A stretch of 64,000 nt of DNA from Microcoleus sp. FACHB-61 (GTDB lineage Bacteria > Cyanobacteriota > Cyanobacteriia > Cyanobacteriales > Microcoleaceae), in NCBI GenBank assembly GCA_014695295.1, contig JACJNY010000068.1, positions 1 to 64,000 of the forward strand. Direction: 5' to 3'. The notes beneath the pieces are model-generated. The model made no database searches. It saw nothing but the letters and a program-made list of their open reading frames with translations, and had not been told where the DNA came from. Below, piece after piece: positions 44,200-53,943 of the stretch (positions within the stretch are counted from its first letter, which is position 1; each line of letters opens with the position of its first letter). The position numbers and the translations under genes were made by a program.

Positions 44200-45351
44200 C
44201 TAATTAGAAAGACCACTTTTGTCGGTAGCGATGATGTGCAAATCTACGTGTTTGAGCGATCGCACTAACTGTTGAGTCAAAGAGCCCCGCAGCAGCAATC
44301 TCCAGCGGGATTGCTGGCTTTCGCCGATCACAATTTGAGTAATGCGATACTGTTTAGCTACCTCCGAAATCGCTTTGGCTATATTAGTGCCGTTTACCCG
44401 CAAAAATTGTCCCTTAAATTCTTGACAGAGTTTCTCACAAGTTTCAACGTGCAAGCTTTCTGCTTTTGTTAAAAATCGGTCTGGATCGTTGACAAACACA
44501 GCATAAAATGGGGCATTCATATAGCTAGCAATTCTCGCGCCCCGCCGCAGCAGTTGCAAAGAATTCGGATAAGTCGAGATGCACACTAATACTCGTTCGT
44601 GAATGTTGCAAGATTGACCTTTTAAAGTTGCTGCGTCGTCTTCAACATTGTCTGCTACTTCTCGCAGGGCGAGTTCTCGCAAAGCGATTAAATGACGGCG
44701 TTGGAAAAAGTTTTCTAAAGATTGTTCAATTTTTTCGGGAGCATAAATTTTGCCTTCTAGCAACCTTTCTTCTAAAGTTTCCGGCGTGACATCGACCACG
44801 ACTATTTCGTCAGCATCTTCGAGGACGCGATCGGGTACTCGCTCTCGCACTACAACTCCGGTGATTCGAGCTACTAAATCGTTGAGACTTTCTATGTGTT
44901 GAATGTTGAGCGTCGAGAAAACATCAATTCCAGCATTTAAAATTTCTTCAACGTCTTGATATCGTTTTTCTCGCAGAGAACAGGGAACGTTTGTATGAGC
45001 CAGTTCGTCTATCAATGCTAATTGAGGACGGCGTTCTATGACAGCATCCGTATCCATTTCGGTGAGCATTTTTTCGCCGCGCAGCATTTGTTTTTTGGGC
45101 ACTATTTCCAGTCCCTCTGCTTTAGCTGCTGTCTCTTTTCTGCCGTGAGTTTCTAACAGTCCAATTACCACATCAATGCCTTCAGATTTGAGCCTGTGTC
45201 CTTCTTCGAGCATTCGGAACGTTTTGCCGACACCGGGGGCCATGCCGATAAATATTTTGTGCTTTCCCCGGCGGGGGGTGCGATCGTAAGTGCGGTTTGG
45301 TTGGGCGTAAACCGCGTCTGGATTGTTGGTAATTTCGCTAGAGTGAATCAT
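44200..45351 (-). CDS. kdpD: Truncated KdpD: sensor N-terminal and USP domains without kinase
   Basis: 383 residues. The KdpD N-terminal domain carries the Walker A-like MAPGVGKTFRMLEEG and LIDELAHTNVPCS; a universal-stress-protein domain follows (HERVLVCISTYP ... ITQIVIGESQQSRWRLLLRGSL). The transmembrane, GAF and histidine kinase parts of full KdpD are absent. Cyanobacterial kdp operons such as Anabaena's are known to encode this short form, so the length is normal for the group. Without a kinase it needs another protein to signal. Confidence 0.92.
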   Translation of the reverse strand: MIHSSEITNNPDAVYAQPNRTYDRTPRRGKHKIFIGMAPGVGKTFRMLEEGHRLKSEGIDVVIGLLETHGRKETAAKAEGLEIVPKKQMLRGEKMLTEMDTDAVIERRPQLALIDELAHTNVPCSLREKRYQDVEEILNAGIDVFSTLNIQHIESLNDLVARITGVVVRERVPDRVLEDADEIVVVDVTPETLEERLLEGKIYAPEKIEQSLENFFQRRHLIALRELALREVADNVEDDAATLKGQSCNIHERVLVCISTYPNSLQLLRRGARIASYMNAPFYAVFVNDPDRFLTKAESLHVETCEKLCQEFKGQFLRVNGTNIAKAISEVAKQYRITQIVIGESQQSRWRLLLRGSLTQQLVRSLKHVDLHIIATDKSGLSN

Positions 45352-45425
45352 AGCTAAGTAGTGGGTAGTTAGTCAATCTCCAGTCATCAGTCAGTTTATG
45401 ACCGATGACTGCCGACTGTTGTAAA

Positions 45426-46055
45426 CTATTGTAAACCGTCGAGAGCCAAATTCAGTTTGAGGACGTTAACTCCCGGTTCGCCGAAAATGCCGAGAAATCT
45501 GCCATCTGTATTTTTGGATACTAACATTTCTACTTGATTGAAATTGAGCGATCGCACCGTTGCTATCCGCTGAATTTGCGATCGAGCTGCCTCTACGCTA
45601 ATGTGCGGATCGAGGCTAGAACCAGAGGTGTAGACTAAATCAGCAGTCGGTTTTATACCAGCTTTGTTGAGGCGATCTAATTCAACTTGCACCCCCTGAA
45701 AACCATCTTTATCATTGCCTCGCTTCAGCAACTCGGAGTTACTGGGGGCAACGTTGCTAGCTCCCGAAACACCTGTTCTTTGACTTAAATTTTCTCCCTT
45801 TGTCGGATCGTAATTTTCTGTCGCAAAGCTGCTGTAATTTGTCGTACTGGGACGACCCAAAAAATATCTTTCTGAGGAGAAAGGTTGGCCAATTAACGAC
45901 GAACCCACTATAACTCCTTGCTTGGTAATTAAGCTGCCGTTTGCCTGGGAGTTGAAGGCAATTTGACCGATTACTAGCAAGATTAAAGGGTAAATAATAG
46001 CGGTAATTCCCCATAAAACCAGGGTAACGCGAATGGCTCTAATTATTTCTCTCAT
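45426..46055 (-). CDS. kdpC: K+-transporting ATPase subunit C
   Basis: 209 residues. An N-terminal helix (VTLVLWGITAIIYPLILLVIGQIAF) anchors it; the periplasmic part has NGSLI, GQPFSSERYFLGRPSTTNY, SGSSLDPHISVEAARSQIQRI and GVNVLKLNLALD. KdpC stabilises the KdpFABC complex and assists K+ or ATP binding. It sits between kdpG and kdpD. Confidence 0.97.
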   Translation of the reverse strand: MREIIRAIRVTLVLWGITAIIYPLILLVIGQIAFNSQANGSLITKQGVIVGSSLIGQPFSSERYFLGRPSTTNYSSFATENYDPTKGENLSQRTGVSGASNVAPSNSELLKRGNDKDGFQGVQVELDRLNKAGIKPTADLVYTSGSSLDPHISVEAARSQIQRIATVRSLNFNQVEMLVSKNTDGRFLGIFGEPGVNVLKLNLALDGLQ

Positions 46056-46096
46056 AAATTACCTGGCTCGGTTATTTGCTAATGGTTAATTATTGA

Positions 46097-46366
46097 CTAA
46101 AATCTTTCCGGCTGAAAGATGACTACAAACAGGTAAATAGAAAGGGCGATAATCACCAAACCCAGGAGACTTAAACCCCAGACCGCTTTTCGGGTCAAAT
46201 CTTCACCCGCAGCCGCGTAAACAGCGGGGGCAATTATCGCATTGAAACACATTACCAGAAATAGCTGCACCGGGATTGGGTGGCGCTGCCAAAGCATTTG
46301 CGCTAACTCAATAATTTCTTGGAAATCTCGGGGAAAAATATCATTCAGCAAATCATTCCGTTTCAT
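46097..46366 (-). CDS. kdpG: Small Kdp subunit between kdpB and kdpC (KdpG / KdpF-like)
   Basis: 89 residues with two membrane segments: IPVQLFLVMCFNAIIAPAVYAAAG and AVWGLSLLGLVIIALSIYLFVVIF. The second resembles KdpF, the single-helix subunit of the E. coli pump, but the protein is three times longer. Anabaena has a gene called kdpG in this place (order kdpABGCD), and this fits. It probably stabilises the complex in the membrane. Confidence 0.8.
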   Translation of the reverse strand: MKRNDLLNDIFPRDFQEIIELAQMLWQRHPIPVQLFLVMCFNAIIAPAVYAAAGEDLTRKAVWGLSLLGLVIIALSIYLFVVIFQPERF

Positions 46367-46523
46367 GAATTCTCCTTATTTTGGGAATAAATATCTGTCT
46401 TTCTATTGGATGGCTTTTTGGATAAAATCGAGGTAGAGCCTCTGGAAATGCGTTCCCTGGCTCTGTCGGGGAACGAGATTAATCCGTGTATCCGTGTCAA
46501 AATCCGTGTCGTGCTTTCCCGAT

Positions 46524-48617
46524 CTATGCTAGCCCAACGGCGGTAATCAAAACATCAATAACTTTGATAGCAATAAACGGCGCGACTGCTCCGCCCAATC
46601 CGTAGATTAAAATATTCCGCTGCAACAGTTGATTGGCGCTCAAAGGTCTAAACTTTACGCCAGTTAATGCTAGCGGAATCAAAGCGGGAATAATCAAAGC
46701 ATTGTAAATTAATGCGGACAAAACAGCCGATTGACCGCTGGCTAAACCCATGACGTTTAAAGCGCCAACAGGGGCAAATATTGCCGGAATAATTGCAAAA
46801 TATTTGGCAATGTCGTTCGCTAGCGAAAAGGTTGTCAGCGCGCCGCGAGTAATCAGCAATTGTTTGCCAATTGTAACTAAATCAATTAGTTTTGTGGGAT
46901 CGGAATCTAAGTCCACCATGTTTGCGGCTTCTTTCGCGGCTTGGGTTCCAGAATTCATGGCGAGTCCTACGTTTGCTTGCGCTAGTGCGGGTGCGTCGTT
47001 GGTTCCGTCTCCCGTCATTGCTACTAATTTGCCTTCTGCTTGTTGCTTGCGAATTACATCGATTTTGTCCTCGGGAGTTGCTTCGGCAATGAAGTCGTCA
47101 ACGCCTGCTTCATCGGCAATTACTGATGCTGTAATTCGGTTATCTCCGGTGAGCATTATTGTGCGGATGCCCATTTTTCGCAGTTGGTCAAACCGATCGC
47201 GAATTCCCGGTTTGATGACATCTTTCAAATAGATAATGCCGTAGGTGTCGCTGCCTTGACAAACGCCTAGAGGTGTACCCCCAAGCCGCGAAACTCGCTC
47301 GTAAGCTGCATCGAGATCCGGCCCGATATTACCGCCCCGCGATCGCACAAAACCCTTGACTGCATCCACCGCACCCTTGCGAACCTCCGTCCCATCGGGC
47401 AAATCCGTACCAGACATCCGCGTTTTTGCGGAAAAATCAAGCCCAGTGGCGTTGGTGCGATCGAAATCCACCTCTGCGCCCAAATTCTGAGCCAAACGGA
47501 CGATCGACTTTCCCTCTGGAGTATCGTCAAACAGGCTAGCAGCAAGGGCTACACTCGCAACCTCCTCCAGCGAGTGACCGTTTACCGGAATGAACTCCTC
47601 GGCTAAACGGTTCCCCAGCGTGATCGTCCCCGTTTTGTCCAAAATCAGCGTATTCACGTCGCCGCAAGCCTCCACGGCGCGTCCAGAGGTCGCTATCACG
47701 TTAAACTGAGCGACGCGATCCATGCCCGCAATGCCGATCGCGCTCAGCAAACCGCCGATCGTCGTCGGGATCAGCGCCACCAGCAGCGAAATCAGCGTCA
47801 CCACGCCCACGGGAGTTTTCACATAACTTGCGATCGGCGGAATCGTGGATACCACAATCAAAAACACCAGAGTCAGCACCGCCAGCAGCACCGTCAGCGC
47901 GATCTCGTTGGGCGTTTTCGACCTTTCCGCCCCCTCCACCAGCGCGATCATCCTGTCCAAAAACCCCTTACCCGGGTCGGCCATCACCCGCAGCGTCAGT
48001 TCGTCAGAGAGGATGCGCGTACCGCCGGTGACGGAACTGGCGATGTCGGAACCCGGTTCCTTGAGCACCGGCGCGGATTCGCCAGTGATCGCAGATTCAT
48101 CCACCGACGCGACGCCTGCAATCACTTCGCCGTCGGAAGGAATCACATCGCCTGCGATCACTTTAATTTGGTCGCCCCGTCTCAGGGATGTCGAACTAAC
48201 TTCTTGAATTGAACCGTCTGGTAGGAGTTTGCGGGCTGTCGTGTCGGCTTTGGTCGATCGCAGCGCATCTGCTTGCGCTTTTCCGCGCCCTTCGGCCACC
48301 GCTTCGGCAAAATTAGCAAATACCAAAGTGAAGAACAAAATTAACGTCACCAGGCCGTTAAAAACTACCTGATTCTTGCCGAAAGCCGGGCCGAACAGCG
48401 TGGGGTCGATCGTTAAAAGTGCAGTAACAATTGTGCCTACCCACACCACAAACATCACCGGATTTTTTAGCATCACCCGCGGGTTTAGCTTGATAAAAGC
48501 TTCTTTAAAAGCTCTTTGGTAAAGACCTTTAGTATTTGCTTTCGGCGTGTGCTTGCGAGACTCGCGAGAGCCTCTGGCAGGTTTTTTTGGGGAATCTGGA
48601 GTATTGGAAGAGCTCAT
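46524..48617 (-). CDS. kdpB: K+-transporting P-type ATPase subunit B
   Basis: 697 residues. Phosphorylation loop [17 protein letters not shown] loop ([11 protein letters not shown]), hinge [10 protein letters not shown] and [22 protein letters not shown] are all intact; [15 protein letters not shown] follows the fourth membrane helix. It hydrolyses ATP to drive K+ uptake through KdpA. The N-terminal 35 residues are Ser/Lys-rich and variable. Confidence 0.98.
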   Translation of the reverse strand: MSSSNTPDSPKKPARGSRESRKHTPKANTKGLYQRAFKEAFIKLNPRVMLKNPVMFVVWVGTIVTALLTIDPTLFGPAFGKNQVVFNGLVTLILFFTLVFANFAEAVAEGRGKAQADALRSTKADTTARKLLPDGSIQEVSSTSLRRGDQIKVIAGDVIPSDGEVIAGVASVDESAITGESAPVLKEPGSDIASSVTGGTRILSDELTLRVMADPGKGFLDRMIALVEGAERSKTPNEIALTVLLAVLTLVFLIVVSTIPPIASYVKTPVGVVTLISLLVALIPTTIGGLLSAIGIAGMDRVAQFNVIATSGRAVEACGDVNTLILDKTGTITLGNRLAEEFIPVNGHSLEEVASVALAASLFDDTPEGKSIVRLAQNLGAEVDFDRTNATGLDFSAKTRMSGTDLPDGTEVRKGAVDAVKGFVRSRGGNIGPDLDAAYERVSRLGGTPLGVCQGSDTYGIIYLKDVIKPGIRDRFDQLRKMGIRTIMLTGDNRITASVIADEAGVDDFIAEATPEDKIDVIRKQQAEGKLVAMTGDGTNDAPALAQANVGLAMNSGTQAAKEAANMVDLDSDPTKLIDLVTIGKQLLITRGALTTFSLANDIAKYFAIIPAIFAPVGALNVMGLASGQSAVLSALIYNALIIPALIPLALTGVKFRPLSANQLLQRNILIYGLGGAVAPFIAIKVIDVLITAVGLA

Positions 48618-48695
48618 GTCGATTTGGGATTTTTAATGAACCGCAGAGAACACAGAGAACACAGAGAGAGAGAAGAGTGAGGTTGAGAATTTTGG

Positions 48696-50444
48696 CTACA
48701 GAGGTGGAGGAGTTGGTGTTGTGGGTACAGTTATCGATGCTGGTTCAAACTTGCCGCTACTAATTTCATATCCTTCGGCAATTGGCCCTAAAGCCAAAAC
48801 CGGGAAAAATGTCAGCGCGCCCAGAATTAAGATTACTCCTGCGGTTACGCTAGTGAACAAAACTGAATCGGTTCTGAGAGTGCCCGTTGTTTCGGGAACC
48901 AGTTGTTTGTTCGTCATGCTGTCAGCTAAAAGCAGCAGGGCAATAATTGGAACGTAGCGCCCCAACAGGAGGCTAAAACAGGTGCTTAAATTCCACCATA
49001 CTCCTGTCGGGGCGGGTTGAGAGTCGGCCAATCCTTCCAAGCCCGAACCGTTGTTAGCCGCCGCCGAAGCGTATTCGTACATCACCTGGGAAATGCCGTG
49101 AAATCCCGGGTTGCTGATGCCGCTCAAGCTGTCGGTAAAGGCGAGGGTAATTGCACCGGGGATTAAAACTGCGATCGGGTGAATTAATAAAACAACGCTG
49201 GCTAAAACAATTTCCCGTTTCTCAATTTTGCGCCCCAAAAATTCCGGCGTTCTCCCCACCATCAATCCCGTGAGAAATACGCTCAAAATCGAGTAAATAA
49301 ATAAGTAAGCCGTTCCCGTTCCCTGTCCGCCCCAAACAATTTGCAAAAACAAATTAAACAAAGTAACAAAACCACCGGGCGGCATTAAAGAATCGTGCAT
49401 CCCGTTGACAGCGCCGCACATTGTGCCAGTCGTAGTCACCGCCCACAGTGCAGTTTCTGCCCAGCCAAACCTAACTTCTTTACCTTCTAAATTTGGTTGT
49501 TGCGCGCCCAGTAAATTATTGACTTGAGGGTTGCCGCCGTACTCGCCAACTGCTGCAATGCCAATCAAGACAACATAGATGGCAAACACCATCCAAAAAA
49601 TCAGCCATCCCTGCTTTTTGTTATTGGCAAATCTGCTGTAGGTGTGAATCATAGCTGCTGGTATAGAAACCATTGCTAGTGTTTCCAGCAAGTTAGTAAA
49701 AGGGCTGGGGTTTTCAAAAGGGTGAGCCGAGTTAATGGCAAAAAAGCCGCCACCGTTTTCTCCGAGTTGTTTGATGCTTTCAAAGTGAGCAACTGGGCCG
49801 CGAGCAATTACTTGCGTGCCGCCTTCTAATGTACGGGCAACTGCCGGGCCGGCTAGGGTTTCCGGCACTCCCGAAATTAGCAAAAGTAAGGCAATTACTA
49901 AAGAAATGGGCAGCAGAATTCTGGTAATTGATTGAATTAAATCGATGTAAAAGTTGCCCAGCGGGCGGCCGGTCAATCCCCGGATAAAGGCAATCGCTAC
50001 TGCTAAACCTGTAGCGGCTGAGGTAAACATTAAAAAACCCAGAGTTAACTGGGACAGATAACTGAATGTTGTTTCGCCGGAGTAATGCTGTTGGTCGGTA
50101 TTTGTGAGGAATGAAATAGTTGTATGGAGCGCTGTATCCCAGGTTGGGGTACTGAGGCTGGTGGGATTTAAAGGCAGCACTCCCTGAAGCATGAAAATCA
50201 AAAAAACAAATATGCCCATTGCTGCATTGCTGTAGAGTAAGGATCGAGCATATTGCCAACCTGTCATGGAATCTACAGACCGGATATTGCTGGCTTTATA
50301 GATAATTTGTTCTACAGGTTTAATAGCGGAATCAAGAATGGTTGGTTGTCCCATGTACACCCGCGCCATGTAATTGCCTAAGACAGGCGCGATTGCTATT
50401 AAAATGAGTAGGGTTAATGCGATTTGAAGTAATCCTTGCTGCAT
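48696..50444 (-). CDS. kdpA: K+-transporting ATPase subunit A
   Basis: 582 residues, about ten membrane helices. Four pseudo-repeats of the selectivity filter are seen: [49 protein letters not shown] and [12 protein letters not shown]. KdpA is the K+-translocating channel-like subunit. It is the first gene of the operon, so the promoter lies in the 680-bp gap to the right. Confidence 0.98.
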   Translation of the reverse strand: MQQGLLQIALTLLILIAIAPVLGNYMARVYMGQPTILDSAIKPVEQIIYKASNIRSVDSMTGWQYARSLLYSNAAMGIFVFLIFMLQGVLPLNPTSLSTPTWDTALHTTISFLTNTDQQHYSGETTFSYLSQLTLGFLMFTSAATGLAVAIAFIRGLTGRPLGNFYIDLIQSITRILLPISLVIALLLLISGVPETLAGPAVARTLEGGTQVIARGPVAHFESIKQLGENGGGFFAINSAHPFENPSPFTNLLETLAMVSIPAAMIHTYSRFANNKKQGWLIFWMVFAIYVVLIGIAAVGEYGGNPQVNNLLGAQQPNLEGKEVRFGWAETALWAVTTTGTMCGAVNGMHDSLMPPGGFVTLFNLFLQIVWGGQGTGTAYLFIYSILSVFLTGLMVGRTPEFLGRKIEKREIVLASVVLLIHPIAVLIPGAITLAFTDSLSGISNPGFHGISQVMYEYASAAANNGSGLEGLADSQPAPTGVWWNLSTCFSLLLGRYVPIIALLLLADSMTNKQLVPETTGTLRTDSVLFTSVTAGVILILGALTFFPVLALGPIAEGYEISSGKFEPASITVPTTPTPPPL

Positions 50445-51126
50445 AAGTGAGCCAATTTTTTATCGTTGGATAAAGGGGTTTTGCCGATCGCCAAATGGGT
50501 TAGGTGGGAGGTTCCAAAAACCGGGCGAGCTTTTTTTGAAGGTCACTTTCAGTTTGGAGGATATCGCCGAATTCAATGCTGCTAAGATGCCATCTCCCCA
50601 GCCAGAGGGATTAACGCCATCAGCGGGTTTTCGCTGGCGATAATTCCTCATTTTTCTTTTGCTAATCTCGTGCTTTGACAGCGATCGAGGAATTGTATAA
50701 CATTTAGTACCGTGTCACAATAACTAGGGTTAATTTGGATGCCACTGAAATCGCTTTGGTTAGACAAAGTTGATATGTCACTCCTGTTACCCACACAATG
50801 CCATCTACTTTTACTGATTACTATACTCACTGTTAGAAAATTGGATAATTAGCCTTCAGGTATAAATTGCTATAGGCAAATTATGCTTATTCGCTCTATA
50901 TTGATCAGAATAGATGAATATTTAACTCGGTTAAATGTCTATACTTCGAGATATAGATGCTCGATAAACGCGATGCTTTGGCGCGATAATAGGTAAAAGT
51001 TTTTCAAAACAAACAGCTATGCTAAGGTAGAAAGTAGCGGAATCTGAAACTAAAAGCTAGAATTTAACAGGTAGAAAGCGAAAGCAAAAAACTTTAAATA
51101 TTAAATATAAAAAGGATTGATTTAGG
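50445..51126. other. Regulatory gap between kdpA and the divergent histidine kinase
   Basis: 682 bp between divergent genes, so promoters of both kdp and the two-component system should be here. A 63-codon frame on the minus strand (50460-50651) ends 16 bases before kdpA; it lacks family resemblance and I do not call it. The region 50830-51120 is AT-rich with TAAATATTAAATATAA next to the kinase start. I see no known riboswitch consensus, but could not fold it. Confidence 0.55.
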
Positions 51127-52227
51127 ATGTTTAAAAGTTTATCGGCAATCCCCAAAAAACTGGCAATTCAAGAGAAGTATTTGCGGGGGAGGTGGTCGAT
51201 CGCAATTTTATTTGCGATTGTTGCACTGCTGGAATTTACTACGCCGTCGGAGTATCTGTTTGGGTATTTGTATACGGGGCCGATTTTACTGGCAAATTCG
51301 CGCTTGAGTCGGTTGGGTAAGTTGCAAATTACGCTGGTATCGGCAGCTTTGACGCTGTTAAATTTGTTTGTTCCTCCTGGAGAAGCGATCGTCCTAGCCA
51401 CTGTCGCAAATAGATTGATCGCAGTCATGGCTTTAGGGGTGACGGGATATTTGAGCGATCGCAACCAGCAGTACCAAGAGACGATCGCGATCGCTAAAGC
51501 TGAGTTGCAGTCGCAGCAGCAGCTAGCAAGCATCCGAGAAGATTTTGTCTCTACTTTGAGTCACGACTTGAAAACGCCGATGCTGGGGGCGATCGAAACA
51601 ATTAAAGCTTTTCAGTCAGCAAAATTTGGGGAGGTCACCGCCAGTCAGCAAAAAGTTCTCGAAACAATGGCGCGATCGCACAAAATGTCACTACAATTAG
51701 TAGAAACGCTGCTGGATGTTTACCGCAACGATGCCGAAGGTTTAACACTGCAACTTGCGCCCGTAAATTTAGTAGCTTTGGCAGAAGAAGTAATCGCAAC
51801 TCTCACCCATCTATCTGCGGCGCGCCGGGTTTACATTAGTATGAGTTACGGAGACTCAGATTTCCGTCGCTCTTTGTGGGTAAATGGCGATGCGGTGCAA
51901 CTCCAGCGCGTTTTTGTGAATTTGCTAACAAACGGCATCAACCATTCTCCTCGCGGTGGCAAAGTAGAAATAATCATGGAATCTTATTCGAGTTATCAGG
52001 TGGTGAAAGTTATCGATAGCGGGTTGGGAATTACCGCCGATGAACTGCCCCACTTGTTCGAGCGTTTTTATCAAGGACACAGCGATCGCCAAGCCAAAGG
52101 ATCGGGATTGGGGTTGTACTTATCTCGCCAAATTATTGACGCCCACGGCGGTATAATTTGGGCAGAAAATAAATTGCCTCTAGGCGCTTTATTTGGATTT
52201 AGACTACCTGCAATCCCAGCTTTATGA
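51127..52227 (+). CDS. Membrane sensor histidine kinase
   Basis: 366 residues. Three or four N-terminal helices (WSIAILFAIVALLEF, LGKLQITLVSAALTLLNLF, IVLATVANRLIAVMALGVTGYL) are followed by a coiled coil and HisKA with the phosphoacceptor in LSHDLKTPM (about 145). The ATPase part has N-box VNLLTNGINHSP, G1 DSGLGITADELP, F-box LFERFY and G2 GSGLGLYLSRQI. All are intact, so it should autophosphorylate. The response regulator gene follows 166 bp downstream. No separate periplasmic sensor domain is present. Confidence 0.94.
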   Translation: MFKSLSAIPKKLAIQEKYLRGRWSIAILFAIVALLEFTTPSEYLFGYLYTGPILLANSRLSRLGKLQITLVSAALTLLNLFVPPGEAIVLATVANRLIAVMALGVTGYLSDRNQQYQETIAIAKAELQSQQQLASIREDFVSTLSHDLKTPMLGAIETIKAFQSAKFGEVTASQQKVLETMARSHKMSLQLVETLLDVYRNDAEGLTLQLAPVNLVALAEEVIATLTHLSAARRVYISMSYGDSDFRRSLWVNGDAVQLQRVFVNLLTNGINHSPRGGKVEIIMESYSSYQVVKVIDSGLGITADELPHLFERFYQGHSDRQAKGSGLGLYLSRQIIDAHGGIIWAENKLPLGALFGFRLPAIPAL

Positions 52228-52393
52228 TATTTTCTTCAGTTGCATACTTGTTGGTTCTATCTGCCATCATTCCCAATTCTGCGGTTCTTTCGCAGAGGTG
52301 GAAAATTGCTCGGTGCTACTTGGCTGCACTGGCAATGATATTGCCGAATCATACTAATAACACTAACCACATTGAAAGCGGGAAAAATTGCCA

Positions 52394-53086
52394 ATGAAAC
52401 CTGTTTTTCCCTTGCGAATTCTTCTAGTTGAAGACGACGAATTGTTTAGGTTGGGACTGCAAACCAGATTGCAACAAGAAAGTTGCTTGCAAGTAATTGC
52501 GGAGGCGGAAGATGGGGAAACGGCGGTAGAATTGACTCAGGAACACTTGCCAAATGTGGTAGTTCTCGATGTCGGTTTGCCTGGAATTGGTGGCATTGAA
52601 GCGTGCCGCCAAATTAAACAGCGGCATCCAGAAATTCCTGTTTTAATTTTAACATCTCACGCCCAAAAATCGTTAATTGAAAGGTTGATTTCAGCCGGAG
52701 CTCAGGGATATTGCCTCAAGGGAATTGCGGCGGAAACTTTGGTTTTGGCAATTCGATCGGTAGCTGCGGGTGCTTCGTGGTGGGATAAGGCGGCAACTGC
52801 GGAAATTCGGGCGGTTTTTGCTAATCCTGAACCTGTGAAAGTTGGGTCAAAATCAGAGGTTTTGGAAAATCCGCTGACGAAGCGAGAACAGGAAATCTTG
52901 GCGTTAGTTGCGAGGGGGAAAAGCAATCAGGAAATTGCACAAATATTGTACATTGCTCCGGGGACTGTGCGGGTTCACGTACACGCGATTTTGCAAAAGT
53001 TAGAAGTGCGCGATCGCACTCAAGCAGCAGTGCTCGCAATTCAGAAAGGATTGGTAGCAGAAGAACTTTTGGCGATCGAACCTTGA
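52394..53086 (+). CDS. NarL/LuxR-family response regulator
   Basis: 230 residues from ATG 52394. The receiver domain has the acidic pair LVEDDELF, phosphorylated Asp in VVVLDVGLPGIGG (about 56), Thr-Ser in LILTSHAQ, and Lys in GYCLKGIAAE. The C-terminal GerE/LuxR helix-turn-helix is LTKREQEILALVARGKSNQEIAQIL with APGTVRVHVHAILQKLEV. It is a transcription factor, presumably the target of the kinase encoded just upstream. The pair is divergent from kdpA and may regulate it. Confidence 0.94.
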   Translation: MKPVFPLRILLVEDDELFRLGLQTRLQQESCLQVIAEAEDGETAVELTQEHLPNVVVLDVGLPGIGGIEACRQIKQRHPEIPVLILTSHAQKSLIERLISAGAQGYCLKGIAAETLVLAIRSVAAGASWWDKAATAEIRAVFANPEPVKVGSKSEVLENPLTKREQEILALVARGKSNQEIAQILYIAPGTVRVHVHAILQKLEVRDRTQAAVLAIQKGLVAEELLAIEP

Positions 53087-53089
53087 CTA

Positions 53090-53149
53090 GGGCGGGCTTT
53101 GTACCGGAATTGTAGGTTTTTTAAAGGAATTATTCGCTAAACCCGCCCC
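53090..53149. repeat. GGGCGGG inverted element, copy B
   Basis: GGGCGGGCTTT on the left and TAAACCCGCCCCT on the right. It begins 3 bases after the response regulator stop and may serve as its terminator. It matches the arms of the element at 30989-31043. Confidence 0.75.
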
Positions 53150-53292
53150 TGTCAAGATGCCCCTGTGGCAGGTTCACGGAAAATTAGTATCATTCGTCTT
53201 GATTTTTAATTTTACTGATGACATTTAATCTTTAAATTTGCTAGGCTCGGTACGCCTTAATTTTCCTACAGTCATCTAACCAAAGGTGTATT

Positions 53293-53943
53293 ATGCCAAA
53301 TTTTATCAGTTCCGTTTTTTGTGCGATCGCCTTTTTAGACTCTGCCCTTCCCGATCGCCAAACTCTCCGCAACGGCATAGCAGCGGGGATAGAAGTTATT
53401 ACCCTGGATGCGGCGCGGGATGGACTAGAACAAATCACGGCAGCGCTGGCGACTCGCAGCAATATTAAAAGCATTCATATCATTTCCCACGGCCGTCCTG
53501 CGAGTTTGCAGCTAGGCGCGAGCGATCTAAACTTGACAAATTTAAAAACTTATGCTAAGCAATTGCAGCGTTGGTCGCGATCGCTGGCACACAGTGGAGA
53601 GATTTTGCTGTACGGATGCGAGGTAGCGGCGGGGGAGAAGGGCGCTAACTTTGTGCAGCAACTGAGTCAGCTAACCAAGGCAAAAATTGCTGCTTCTAGC
53701 TCGCCGATCGGCAGTTCGGCTATGGGCGGAGATTGGGAATTAGATTATACAACAGGAGCGGTGTCCTCTGGGTTGGCGATCGACGCCGCAACAATGGCCA
53801 GCTATCAATTTATGTTCGGTCTGCAACTTTTGGGACAAGCAGGATTTCCGGCAAATACAACTTTTGGAGGAACTCAGGTAGGTGGACTATCTGGCCTTAC
53901 CTACCCGGGCAACAACAGTAAAATTTCAAGTGGTGGGGAATGA
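53293..53943 (+). pseudogene. DUF4347 N-terminal part of a broken giant surface protein
   Basis: 216 residues. The DUF4347 domain fills residues 25-175: IKSIHIISHGRPASLQLG, GEILLYGCEVAAGEKG, IAASSSPIGSSAMGGDWELD. The next stretch ([26 protein letters not shown]) looks like the beginning of an esterase-like/phytase-like domain common in these proteins, but it ends after 20 residues at a stop. The following large frame overlaps by 62 bases in another phase and starts in mid-domain. DUF4347 normally heads long adhesin or RTX proteins, so this is best read as the head of the next gene, cut off by a deletion plus frameshift. Confidence 0.75.

Noticed and set aside
50460-50651. 63-codon minus-strand frame just before kdpA, considered as a leader peptide
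   Set aside because: No Shine-Dalgarno or recognisable leader features; composition is not clearly coding.
50445-51126. Possible K+ or c-di-AMP (ydaO/kdp) riboswitch before kdpA
   Set aside because: No recognisable consensus by eye on the minus strand; cannot be excluded without a covariance search.
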